A stretch of DNA of 40,533 nt. Origin: Fibrella forsythiae. GTDB lineage: Bacteria; Bacteroidota; Bacteroidia; Cytophagales; Spirosomataceae. A program made the position numbers and the translations under genes. The DNA lies in contig NZ_JAFMYW010000019.1 of assembly GCF_017353175.1 (NCBI RefSeq), forward strand, positions 1 to 40,533, read 5' to 3'. Below are positions 24,938 to 32,227 of this stretch, one piece after another (positions within the stretch are counted from its first letter, which is position 1; each line of letters opens with the position of its first letter). Below the pieces are notes generated by a model. The model had not been told where the DNA came from and ran no database searches. It worked only from the letters and a program-made list of their open reading frames with translations.

Positions 24938-25555
24938 TTACTTTCCACTGTACCTAACTACTTTGTCAAATTTTGCAGGATCGTTATAAATATAATTTTG
25001 TCTCCATCTACTCCTAATCCATTCTATTAAAGGCATGAATTGCATTTCATCCTTGACTCTAGTGTTGCCTCTTTTTATGATCAGCTTTTCAATATTAATT
25101 TCAGGAGGAACTATTATTGGTTTTTTTCCAAAATAATAAAAATTGTCAGATATTAATACAAACTCACTCTTAGTATCGTTTTCATAATTAATAGGATTAA
25201 CAATGCCTTCATCATAACTATGATGCGAATCTACTTGTATCCACTTATTGATCTCTAGATCTTTGTAATAAATATTATCTCCGTAGGCTTTAACTACACT
25301 TGCTTTCATATTCGGTTTCTTGATTTGAAACCGAATATCATGCCAGTAATCTTCAAAATTTATTTTTTCACTTACATTCATTATGTAAATGATTTTTCTT
25401 TCTTCAAAACTTCTAGAAGCAAAGCCCACAATCCAATCACCAATTTTTGCCTTTTCTCTAATCATAGGTTTGCAAGTTGCGAGCGTGCAATACCCGTGAA
25501 AAGGATTAGGCGCAAAGCCATGATCTCTCGTGATAATGTAAGAAAAACATTCCAT
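24938..25555 (-). CDS. Nmad2-like protein (nucleotide modification associated)
   Basis: A 205-residue protein whose N-terminus matches my recollection of the Nmad2 family: DHGFAPNPFHGYCTLATCKP at residues 11-30, IREKAKIGDWIVGFASR at 32-48, then IIYIMNVSEKINFEDYW. Invariant-looking Asp11, Pro16, Cys23, Cys28 and Lys29 suggest a catalytic or base-binding pocket. Nmad domains were defined by computational analysis of loci for modified DNA bases; their biochemistry is not established as far as I know. The gene starts at the base after the TIR-like gene's stop, so the pair is translationally linked. Confidence 0.72.
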   Translation of the reverse strand: MECFSYIITRDHGFAPNPFHGYCTLATCKPMIREKAKIGDWIVGFASRSFEERKIIYIMNVSEKINFEDYWHDIRFQIKKPNMKASVVKAYGDNIYYKDLEINKWIQVDSHHSYDEGIVNPINYENDTKSEFVLISDNFYYFGKKPIIVPPEINIEKLIIKRGNTRVKDEMQFMPLIEWIRSRWRQNYIYNDPAKFDKVVRYSGK

Positions 25556-26053
25556 TCATTTACAGGACTTCGGTTTCGAAATTTTTCCTAGGGGGGTGGT
25601 GCGTGCTTGCCCACTCACTTCTTGCCACACTTCAACTTCTTTTTCTATTGCATCAATGATTTGTTCATCGTCACTTTTGATCAATCCTTTATTTGCATAT
25701 TTCTTTAGACTTTCTGGTATATCGTCCTCGTCAATATCGGATAACATAACTCCTAGTATGTCTTTGCTCCCACGATGTGCTATCTCAACCATATTGCACA
25801 TATCTTCATTTTCATTTGAATCTTTATCAATAAAGACTATTAATAATTCCGCCCACTCAGTACATAATCTAAATACTTCTTCAAGGTCGTACTGACTATC
25901 TTTTGCTATCTTACCTTGCTCAATCAAATAATCTAAACAGTCTGTTTTTGAACTAGCATCTCTGAGGATGTAGCCTTTTTCAGATAATAGCTTTTTCAAT
26001 GATAGAACTTCACTGCCACTAGCCTTTGAAAAGCTTATTAATACATTCTTCAT
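25556..26053 (-). CDS. TIR-like domain protein
   Basis: A 165-residue single-domain protein starting MKNVLISFSKASG, a first strand like the 'hFISxS' of TIR and nucleoside-deoxyribosyltransferase-like folds. WAELLIVFIDKDS supplies the fourth strand and NMVEIAHRGSKDILGVML the helix-strand that in TIR enzymes holds the catalytic Glu (Glu90 here). If this is a genuine TIR it could cleave NAD+ or make a signalling nucleotide; a nucleoside 2-deoxyribosyltransferase-like enzyme is the main alternative and would also fit the nucleotide theme. It leads the leftward operon. The last about 20 residues are polar and probably disordered. Confidence 0.55.
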   Translation of the reverse strand: MKNVLISFSKASGSEVLSLKKLLSEKGYILRDASSKTDCLDYLIEQGKIAKDSQYDLEEVFRLCTEWAELLIVFIDKDSNENEDMCNMVEIAHRGSKDILGVMLSDIDEDDIPESLKKYANKGLIKSDDEQIIDAIEKEVEVWQEVSGQARTTPLGKISKPKSCK

Positions 26054-26260
26054 CTATTTTATGTTTTCGTGATAGAGTACAATAATACGAAAATTTATGA
26101 ATTTAATTCTATTAGATTCATTTCATCACGTGATGAATTTGATATTATTTTGGAGACAGTCAAAATGTGATGGCTAGCTAATCAATTCGATAGTTTGTGA
26201 TTATCTAATAGATCATCATACTATTGGCTAGTTTCATATGTGGTTTTAATCGTAATTGAT
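26054..26260. promoter_or_regulatory. Promoter region of leftward operon with 16-bp palindrome
   Basis: The gap between the repressor gene and the TIR-like gene. TTCATCACGTGATGAA at 26122-26137 is a perfect 16-bp palindrome about 70 bp upstream of the TIR-like start. It differs from the repressor's own operators, so another regulator may bind here. The region is AT-rich. Confidence 0.5.
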
Positions 26261-27013
26261 TTATCTTCTCCCCCGCTTCTGCGTCACCGACACGATATTA
26301 TATATCTCGTATACTTCTGATAAGCGGAGATCGAAATCAGGATATGACCCCTTATCTGGATTTGTGGAAACGCACGTAATAACACCTTCTTCCACATTAT
26401 GATTTGAGATACGCTTAGTTAGGATACCATCCTGGTGTACTATAACGTAGTCCTCAAAGCGGTGCAGGTGAAACTTACTCTTCCATAGGGTTTTCTCAAT
26501 AGCGCGGCCTACTACGATGTCCCCAGCGCAGATCGCGTCGCGCCGGTCATTGTCCATACTATCGCCCCTTACTTCAAAAGCGCGGTACTTTCCTGTGTGC
26601 CGCTTGGCAACGATAAAGGAGTGCTTTGGTAGCTCCTGAAGAAACTCAGCATCATTATAGCCTGAGAGGTAGCCCGCGTAAGCAAACTGATCCACCAGAG
26701 GAATGGTCATTAGGATCTGTCCGTCTGGCAGATCCTGAAACTCACTACCAGCCCAGCTTTTATGGACTTCACCTTTAGTGGTCATATCGATGCGTACAGC
26801 ATCTGTGAATTTTGGCTCTCTAGGTAACAAAGCTTCAGGTTGAACATCTAGCACTTTAGCTATCGCTTGCAAGTCTGCCACCTTCTTTATCGCACTTGTG
26901 GAAAGAATCCCTGAGAGTTTTCTGGGGCTAATACCTATAGCTGCCGCAAAAGTGTCCTGATTAAACCCTTTTTCCTTATATAATCTCTCAACTGCGAACT
27001 TGTCAATAGTCAT
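26261..27013 (-). CDS. LexA/CI-like repressor (XRE plus S24 domain)
   Basis: A 250-residue regulator. Residues 1-60 are an XRE helix-turn-helix (GFNQDTFAAAIGISPRKLSG). Residues about 110-245 are an S24 peptidase/LexA-like domain: AFEVRGDSMDN with Ser at the catalytic position, AGDIVVGRAI, and the segment YVIVHQDGILTKRISN with a Lys suited to the Ser-Lys dyad. Such repressors can self-cleave on RecA activation, releasing promoters after DNA damage. It diverges from the small gene at 27135, and the gap holds two matching palindromic operators. No Ala-Gly cleavage site is certain by eye. Confidence 0.85.
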   Translation of the reverse strand: MTIDKFAVERLYKEKGFNQDTFAAAIGISPRKLSGILSTSAIKKVADLQAIAKVLDVQPEALLPREPKFTDAVRIDMTTKGEVHKSWAGSEFQDLPDGQILMTIPLVDQFAYAGYLSGYNDAEFLQELPKHSFIVAKRHTGKYRAFEVRGDSMDNDRRDAICAGDIVVGRAIEKTLWKSKFHLHRFEDYVIVHQDGILTKRISNHNVEEGVITCVSTNPDKGSYPDFDLRLSEVYEIYNIVSVTQKRGRR

Positions 27014-27034
27014 TGATAGTCAAGTAATTGCAAA

Positions 27035-27060
27035 CTATTTTGCGACTTATCGCAAAATAG
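27035..27060. promoter_or_regulatory. Repressor operator O1
   Basis: A perfect 26-bp palindrome with 11-bp arms (27035-27045, 27050-27060) whose core is TTGCGA-N4-TCGCAA. It lies about 20 bp before the repressor's start codon. Confidence 0.7.
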
Positions 27061-27081
27061 AGCTTGAAAAACTTGCGAGAT

Positions 27082-27097
27082 TTGCGACTTCTCGCAA
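27082..27097. promoter_or_regulatory. Repressor operator O2
   Basis: A second TTGCGA-N4-TCGCAA palindrome centred 42 bp from O1 (about four helical turns), about 38 bp before the small gene at 27135. A partial site CTTGCGAG lies between them at 27072-27079. Confidence 0.7.
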
Positions 27098-27134
27098 TAT
27101 TTGTAGCATAGTAACAGCACAAATGTAACGCGAG

Positions 27135-27374
27135 ATGGACACCACACAAGTAGTTGAGCAGCCAACCGATGCGGGCTTTAGCCAACGGTTGAATAAGGCC
27201 TACAAGCGGGTATCGCCCAATCTACGGGCGTTGGCCCGCCGGGATTTCTGCCAGTATCACGGGGTGACCGATGATAGTTTTCGCTCTAAGCGCACGGGCC
27301 AGCGAGGCTACGTAGCCACCGAGGCAGAATGCGAATGGATGGAGGCCTACAAACCACAGATCAATCCGGCCTGA
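27135..27374 (+). CDS. Small basic protein, first gene after the repressor
   Basis: A 79-residue protein, basic in the middle (FSQRLNKAYKRVSPNLRALARRDFCQYHGV, shown as two helices). Residues about 30-55 could form a degenerate helix-turn-helix (LARRDFCQYHGVTDDSFRSK). Its position, divergent from a CI-like repressor and directly next to the operators, is that of a Cro-like or early-gene regulator in phages and ICEs. I do not recognise the family. Confidence 0.55.
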   Translation: MDTTQVVEQPTDAGFSQRLNKAYKRVSPNLRALARRDFCQYHGVTDDSFRSKRTGQRGYVATEAECEWMEAYKPQINPA

Positions 27375-27378
27375 TCCT

Positions 27379-27696
27379 ATGCAAACCGCACTGAACACGG
27401 CTACTCCGGTAGCCTATCCGATAGCCCCGGCGCTGGATTCTGCTAATCTTACTGTGCCGGTCGTTTCGACCCAAGCTGCTGTGCCCCTACCTGATGAGGC
27501 CATAAAAGAGCACGTACTGGACGCTATTGCCCTGCTGGAAGCAAACTTGACCAATCCCGCACTCAACGCCCTGTGTAGCGTGGCTCTTAGCTGGTATCTG
27601 GATATGCTCACCGGACAGCAAATAGCTAATCTGAGCGAGCGTATGCAATTGCTAATTCAGCGCGTGGCTGTTCAGCATTCGGCCCTTGCGGCCTAA
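27379..27696 (+). CDS. Hypothetical protein
   Basis: A 105-residue protein starting 4 bp after the previous stop, so probably co-translated. The N-terminal third is Ala/Pro/Thr-rich and flexible; the rest predicts helices (EHVLDAIALLEANL, CSVALSWYLDMLTG). Not recognised. A terminator-like hairpin follows. Confidence 0.55.
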   Translation: MQTALNTATPVAYPIAPALDSANLTVPVVSTQAAVPLPDEAIKEHVLDAIALLEANLTNPALNALCSVALSWYLDMLTGQQIANLSERMQLLIQRVAVQHSALAA

Positions 27697-27738
27697 GTCC
27701 TGGCCTTCTAGTCAAGCCTACTTATTTCTCATAAAAAA

Positions 27739-27771
27739 GCCCTGATCCTGTCTCGTACACAGGATTAGGGC
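27739..27771. terminator. Terminator-like hairpin
   Basis: Arms 27739-27751 and 27759-27771 (13 bp, one mismatch) around a 7-nt loop, preceded by a run of six A. On the plus strand it could attenuate transcription into the next genes; the A-run would give a T-run for transcription from the right. Confidence 0.5.
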
Positions 27772-27790
27772 AGTAAACCGATTCGCACAG

Positions 27791-28012
27791 ATGAATCACA
27801 CAAATGTAGTCAGGAGCGGCCAAAACGCCAGCCCCGCCCCAGCCAATGGCCTCAGCGGTCCCCCTAGCCGCTTCACCCAGATCAGGGCTTACCAGCAACT
27901 CGCCAAAGTGCGCCTACGAGAGCGCCTGTCGGGCTCGGCCACCAGCGCCACGCTGTATGATTTGCTCATGCGGGACCAGCTCACCTTCATCAAGCTCAAC
28001 TCCCATGCCTAG
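27791..28012 (+). CDS. Hypothetical small protein
   Basis: A 73-residue protein with a disordered N-terminus and helical C-terminus (IRAYQQLAKVRLRERLSG, TLYDLLMRDQLTFIKL). Its stop overlaps the next gene's ATG (ATGCCTAG), indicating coupling. Not recognised. Confidence 0.5.
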   Translation: MNHTNVVRSGQNASPAPANGLSGPPSRFTQIRAYQQLAKVRLRERLSGSATSATLYDLLMRDQLTFIKLNSHA

Positions 28013-28322
28013 CCCCCAGACCAAGCCCAGTGCGGCTAACCGGCCCATTCCAGCCGCCGGGCCGCACGATCCCGACATGCAACTGGTGCTGCGCCGGTTG
28101 CGCGATCTCTACGCCCAGCGCCTGCACTGGCAGCAGGGCAAGAACATGGCCCTGTTGATCCGGCCCTATAGCACCGTGGAAATCAGCCTTGACCCGGTAG
28201 AAAGCCTGGTGGTCAACTGCGAAGAGCCCGAGGCGCATTTGCTCTCGGTGCCCTTAAACGCGCTGATCGATCACTACGAACAAGTGTTATGGCTGGCCAA
28301 GATCCCCCTGCCCTCGCTATGA
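28005..28322 (+). CDS. Hypothetical protein
   Basis: A 105-residue protein starting at ATG 28005; a longer frame begins inside the upstream gene and reads as shadow sequence. After a Pro/Ala-rich start it has a helix LVLRRLRDLYAQRLHWQQGK followed by strands and a final helix. The TGA overlaps the next ATG (ATGA). Not recognised. Confidence 0.5.
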   Translation: MPSPQTKPSAANRPIPAAGPHDPDMQLVLRRLRDLYAQRLHWQQGKNMALLIRPYSTVEISLDPVESLVVNCEEPEAHLLSVPLNALIDHYEQVLWLAKIPLPSL

Positions 28323-28426
28323 GCACGCTCGCCCTGACCGTCATCGGGCTAGTGGTCGCCTCGCTGGTCATACCCGCCCTAAAAGGAGCGTTTACCAACC
28401 CCTTAGACAAGCACTTTCATGACTAG
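28319..28426 (+). CDS. 35-residue membrane peptide
   Basis: A very short gene found by reading between its neighbours: MSTLALTVIGLVVASLVIP then ALKGAFTNPLDKHFHD. The N-terminal 20 residues form one transmembrane helix. It overlaps both neighbours: ATGA with the upstream gene, and the ATG of the next gene lies inside its last codons. The coding pattern is consistent with a real, coupled small membrane protein. It is too short to assign to a family. Confidence 0.5.
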   Translation: MSTLALTVIGLVVASLVIPALKGAFTNPLDKHFHD

Positions 28427-28751
28427 TCCCCCCTGCCCTTATGTGGAGGCGGTGGACCCCAACCTCCAAGCCGTGGCTAGTGAGTCTTTACACTGGCTGC
28501 ACCTGGGCGAGCACACCTGCGAGCTGCGCAGACTAGCCAGTGAGCCCCAGCTGGACGGCTTTGATAAGCCCACTACCCAGCTGCTGGGCCGAATTCAGTA
28601 CGATGCCGACATGGAGCAGTACCTGGGCTACGTCCACGCCTGGCCCCCTACGGATCAGGCCCCGCCCCTGATGCTGGTGTCCGTGCGCTTCCATAAGCTG
28701 CTGGCCCAGAATGAAGTGATCGACTTTCTGCTGATTACTAACCGCCTCTGA
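28419..28751 (+). CDS. Hypothetical protein
   Basis: A 110-residue alpha/beta-looking protein (LHLGEHTCELRRLAS, EQYLGYVHAW, PLMLVSVRFHKLLAQNEVID). No signal peptide or known motif. Overlaps the upstream peptide gene by 8 bp and is followed 3 bp later by the next gene. Not recognised. Confidence 0.5.
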   Translation: MTSPPCPYVEAVDPNLQAVASESLHWLHLGEHTCELRRLASEPQLDGFDKPTTQLLGRIQYDADMEQYLGYVHAWPPTDQAPPLMLVSVRFHKLLAQNEVIDFLLITNRL

Positions 28752-28754
28752 CTG

Positions 28755-29183
28755 ATGGCTACCTTCCACTCCCTCTTAAAAAGCTTTGTGCAGCGGCACA
28801 TCGCCGCCCCCGGCCCCCTGGCCTCCCCCATTGTCCCCACGGTGATCGACAGTGCCCAGCGCTGGCAGACCCACTTTGTCTGCCCCCAAGCGCTGGCCAC
28901 CGTGCGCCGCCTGATCGATCAGGACATGCTCCGCTGGCTGGACCGCCAGCCCACCTACGTGCCCGAGCGATTGCTGCTAGTCGTGGAGCGATTAGTCCCC
29001 CAGGAGTACGGCATGGTGGTGCTAACGCACGAGGCCTGGGTGACCATCTCCCACGCCCTGATCACCTACGAGATCGTCCAGGAGCAGCTGCGCGGCGTGC
29101 CCATCCTGGAGGGCACCGAGCCCGCCCTGGTGCTGTGCCACCTGGCCTGCGTGCGAAACGTACCCCGCGAGCTGGTAGCCTGA
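28755..29183 (+). CDS. Hypothetical protein
   Basis: A 142-residue, mostly helical protein (HSLLKSFVQRHIAAP, ALATVRRLIDQDMLRWLDRQ, HEAWVTISHALITYEIVQEQ). No known motif seen. It is the last gene of the coupled run that starts at 27791. Confidence 0.5.
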   Translation: MATFHSLLKSFVQRHIAAPGPLASPIVPTVIDSAQRWQTHFVCPQALATVRRLIDQDMLRWLDRQPTYVPERLLLVVERLVPQEYGMVVLTHEAWVTISHALITYEIVQEQLRGVPILEGTEPALVLCHLACVRNVPRELVA

Positions 29184-29649
29184 GCGCGGCCTGGCCGCTT
29201 TCACAATATTCAGTGCTGACCTGTTCCTCCCCCGCTCTCGCCCCGATCATTGCCCCCCTGACCTCCTAAGCCCTTTTCAAACCTGACCATATGACTACTG
29301 CCCGCGCCTCTCGTCCCCCGCCGTCCTGCTAGAGGACCATATGCTCCCCCAAGCCCCCCGCTGATTGCAAGCAGCTGCCTGGCTTACACCCGCTATATCG
29401 CCTGAGATTTACCCCTCTAGCGCTTGACCAACTCCTCTATGCCCCGGTCGCAGAACCGGTTTTTTTCAGCCAACAAACCGCAGTTATTCGGTTAGGAGTC
29501 CTGTTGTCCTGACACGAATGTGACAGAAGTTATTCTATTGATTACTCCCCGTTACTCCTTGGTTAACCTGTTAACCACCCAAAAAAACGCCAAAAAAAAG
29601 TGTCTAACCCCGGCCTCGTCCGGCCACAACAACGCAACACAAACGCCTT
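29184..29649. other. Gene-free stretch within the small-gene module
   Basis: About 465 bp. It contains GACCATATG twice, each followed by a tiny reading frame (13 and 7 codons), and A-rich runs just before 29650. No convincing gene or strong palindrome. It probably holds the promoter of the downstream set. Confidence 0.4.
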
Positions 29650-30366
29650 ATGACCGCTTCAAACGCTTCCAATCGCCCCCAGCCCCGCGCTTTTTCCCCC
29701 GTTAAATTCAAATCCGACCCCCAGGCCAGCTCCTTTCGCTGGGAGATCGATCTGACCCAGGACGGCCACAATAGGGTCTCCCTAATCGAGGGCTACTCCA
29801 AGGGCCAGGGCTTTGAGCTCACCAACAAAGCCGAGCTGCTGATGCGCAAGATCACCAATCCCCTCTCGCCCTATCTTCAGAAGAGTGATGAGATCCGCGT
29901 CTATGAGAACCTGAAGGAACTACCCACCGGCAAGCTGATGCAGGTGCCAAAACAGGATCAGGTCTGCATTCTGATTCTGTATAGGACCAACTACAAGGCC
30001 CTGAGCTGGGTGCGCCACACCGACCCCCTGCTGGAGCACCTCAATAGTCTTTACACGCTGCTCAACGCCACGGGCCGTCTGCCCCAGGAGCGCTCCACCA
30101 ATGCCAGAAAGAAAGTCTGGTTTCCCGAGCTGGACCACTCCAAGTACACCTTCGCCAATCAGGAGGAGCTCAAGGTGTTTTGCCGGTCCATGGTCGAAAA
30201 GCATGGTTCGGCCTGCATGGCCAAGTGGTGGAATGCCCACCTGGGCATGCAGCCCGAGCTGACCACGCCCGGCCCGGCCCTGTTGCAGACGCCCCCCACG
30301 GGTAGCGAACACCAGGCTACCCAGGCGGCCACCCAGGGCCTGTATGATAAGTTCAATCAGCGCTAA
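29650..30366 (+). CDS. Hypothetical protein
   Basis: A 238-residue protein. The first 25 residues are Pro/Ser-rich; the middle reads as a beta-sandwich-like start (FRWEIDLTQDGHNRVSLIEG) followed by a helical region (VRHTDPLLEHLNSLYTLL). The C-terminal about 35 residues are low complexity. Its basic charge would allow nucleic-acid binding but no motif proves it. Longest gene of the module. Confidence 0.6.
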   Translation: MTASNASNRPQPRAFSPVKFKSDPQASSFRWEIDLTQDGHNRVSLIEGYSKGQGFELTNKAELLMRKITNPLSPYLQKSDEIRVYENLKELPTGKLMQVPKQDQVCILILYRTNYKALSWVRHTDPLLEHLNSLYTLLNATGRLPQERSTNARKKVWFPELDHSKYTFANQEELKVFCRSMVEKHGSACMAKWWNAHLGMQPELTTPGPALLQTPPTGSEHQATQAATQGLYDKFNQR

Positions 30367-30372
30367 GTCCCT

Positions 30373-30612
30373 ATGAGCCTAGCCGAGGAGATCAGAGGCT
30401 TGCCTCTGGCCACGCTGCTGGACTGCCGGGAGCACTACGAGCGGGCCACTCGCCCGGAGCGCTCCCCCCTGGGGCGGGCCATTTGCCTCCATACGCTACA
30501 GCTGATCAACCGGGAGCTTACTCGGCGAATGCCACCCTTGCCACCCATGCCAGGTGAGCTTGTGTCACTACCTAGTCTGCCTGTCCTATCGCTGCCCTGT
30601 CCCCTTCAATGA
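30373..30612 (+). CDS. Hypothetical small protein
   Basis: A 79-residue protein with helices LAEEIRGLPLATLLDCREHY and GRAICLHTLQLINRELTRR, then a Pro/Leu-rich tail. It starts 6 bp after the preceding stop and overlaps the LytTR gene by 4 bp. Not recognised. Confidence 0.5.
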   Translation: MSLAEEIRGLPLATLLDCREHYERATRPERSPLGRAICLHTLQLINRELTRRMPPLPPMPGELVSLPSLPVLSLPCPLQ

Positions 30613-30965
30613 CTAGTACCAGGCGCTTGCCTACGCCCCTGCCCAGTCTGCATTTTCGCGGGCTGGGCAGACCCGTGCCCATGGGGCAGATCCTGCGCTT
30701 TGAGGCGGCGGATAACTACACCCGCATCTGGGTGCAGGGCCAGGTCCGCCCCCTGCTGTATGGCTACACCCTGCGGGTGATGTGCCAGCGCTTTCCTTTC
30801 ATGGCCCGGGTGGCTAAGTCAACAGCGATCAATCCGCAGCACGTGCAGCTAACGCCAAACCCCCGGCTGATCCTGTGCGATCAGCAGCCGCTTTGGATCT
30901 CGCGCCACTACCAGAAGCGGGCTTTTGCCGAGCTTCAGCGAGCACGGCAGGTAGCTGGTTTATAG
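30609..30965 (+). CDS. Stand-alone LytTR DNA-binding protein
   Basis: A 118-residue protein consisting almost only of a LytTR domain: MGQILRFEAADNYTRIWVQG, a LYGYTLRVMCQRFPF helix, and FMARVAKSTAINPQHVQL where the family has 'FxRvHrSxiINl'. Lys replaces the usual His/Arg in that block (RVAKSTAIN). It overlaps the upstream gene, so it is probably the module's local regulator. Confidence 0.78.
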   Translation: MTSTRRLPTPLPSLHFRGLGRPVPMGQILRFEAADNYTRIWVQGQVRPLLYGYTLRVMCQRFPFMARVAKSTAINPQHVQLTPNPRLILCDQQPLWISRHYQKRAFAELQRARQVAGL

Positions 30966-31094
30966 GTACTTATGAAAAACAGGTGCATTATCCTCAAGTT
31001 ATTGCTATGTAACAAAAGCGGTGATTTAGCTTCGTAAGCGGGTGATGGCTACCGCTGTCCATTTCCCCTTTACTCAGCTAACTCCCCTCTTTTT

Positions 31095-31370
31095 ATGCCT
31101 TCAGTATCCCCAACCCCCGCCTTTACCCAGGCCCTCTCGGCGCTCTGCCGCCAGCATGGCTACGATGAGTTTGTTGCCGCCAGCTTTGAGCCCGCCACGG
31201 GTCAGCTGCTGATCGCCGCCGGACCAAGTGTCCCTCAATTAACCCCCGCCATGCAGGCTATCCTGGAGGGCTGCCAGTCGATCCGGGCCACCTATCAGGA
31301 TCGCCACCGCTCCATTGAGGAGGAGGATGACGACGAGGAGTACCCCGATGAGCCCTACGAGCTGGACTAA
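31095..31370 (+). CDS. Small acidic protein
   Basis: A 91-residue protein with a helical first half (FTQALSALCRQHGYDEFVAAS) and a strongly acidic tail (EEEDDDEEYPDEPYELD). Acidic tails of this type occur in DNA-mimic and anti-restriction proteins, but nothing specific supports that here. Not recognised. Confidence 0.5.
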   Translation: MPSVSPTPAFTQALSALCRQHGYDEFVAASFEPATGQLLIAAGPSVPQLTPAMQAILEGCQSIRATYQDRHRSIEEEDDDEEYPDEPYELD

Positions 31371-31389
31371 GCCGGTTGCTCCTGGCGTG

Positions 31390-31448
31390 GCCAGGCAGGT
31401 CAGTACTATCACAGCGTGAGAGTGGTGACCTGTCAGCCCCCCTGGCCA
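31390..31448. terminator. Imperfect hairpin
   Basis: CTGGCGTGGCCAGGCAGGTCA and a later TGACCTGTCAGCCCCC CTGGCCA segment form an imperfect stem between two genes of the module. Possible attenuator or terminator. Confidence 0.35.
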
Positions 31449-31494
31449 GATCCTAGCTTTATGTCCTCTTGATTCAGCCCCGCTTTTGGTTTCT

Positions 31495-31989
31495 ATGTCC
31501 TCCTCTGCCTCTTGCCGTAGTCTGTCTTTGCCCGTCACCCCCCTGGTCAAACGCATCATCCTGGCTTCTACCAAAGGAGAGGCCCTGTTTGTCTCCCGCG
31601 AGCAGCGCAAGCCCTTCAATCCCTATTCGGCGTATCTCTTCGCGCTGCTTCAGCGCGAGCGCCGGGCGGCCGATGGGCAGGCCATAGCCGATGAGGCGCT
31701 TACCGAAAGCCTGACCATTCACATCCCCGAGTGGCAGATGCGCACGGGTTGTATTGAGGGGATCACTCCCGCCCGGGCGGTGGCCTTCAATACGTTTGTG
31801 ACCAATTCGTTTCGTCAGCGTTTGCGGGAGGAGATCGAGCTGCGACTGGAGACCACCCGGTTTCTCAAAGAGGCCGCCGAGCTGGCCCTGGCCCGCTGGG
31901 GCATCGATGAGGATACCTATCCCCTGAGCGCGGCGATCCGCCACTATACCCGTCACCGGGTCGAGGCCGCCGGGGAGGCACTGGACTGA
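31495..31989 (+). CDS. Hypothetical protein, last gene of the small-gene module
   Basis: A 164-residue protein starting at ATG 31495. The first part has LSLPVTPLVKRIILASTKGE; the centre is charged and helical (FNTFVTNSFRQRLREEIELR). Helices with regular Leu/Arg/Glu spacing suggest self-association or DNA binding, but I do not recognise it. A good terminator hairpin follows about 50 bp later. Confidence 0.55.
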   Translation: MSSSASCRSLSLPVTPLVKRIILASTKGEALFVSREQRKPFNPYSAYLFALLQRERRAADGQAIADEALTESLTIHIPEWQMRTGCIEGITPARAVAFNTFVTNSFRQRLREEIELRLETTRFLKEAAELALARWGIDEDTYPLSAAIRHYTRHRVEAAGEALD

Positions 31990-32035
31990 TTATCCCTGCT
32001 AGAGTAAGCGTTTGTTGCCAAGTTGCGTGTCGTGC

Positions 32036-32070
32036 AAAGAGGATCGTTCCGATTGGAGCGGTCCTCTTTT
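32036..32070 (+). terminator. Rho-independent terminator
   Basis: Arms of about 15 bp (AAAGAGGATCGTTCC and GGAGCGGTCCTCTTT, two mismatches) around GATT, ending in a short T-run. It closes the small-gene module. Confidence 0.65.
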
Positions 32071-32227
32071 CTTGGGGTTCAATTGGGGCCAGTCCGACCA
32101 GTGACTACTTGTAGCTTAAGCGGCCGAGAGAGGCCATCTGACAAATTACAGATAGTCTTTTTAATAGAACAATTCTGACAATTAATTGTACATACACTAG
32201 TATATACCAGCACTAACCCAGTCTGTC

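Noticed and set aside
31474-31956. 160-codon minus-strand frame opposite the last module gene
   Set aside because: Gly/Gln/Arg-rich shadow translation without motif; the plus-strand frame is better.
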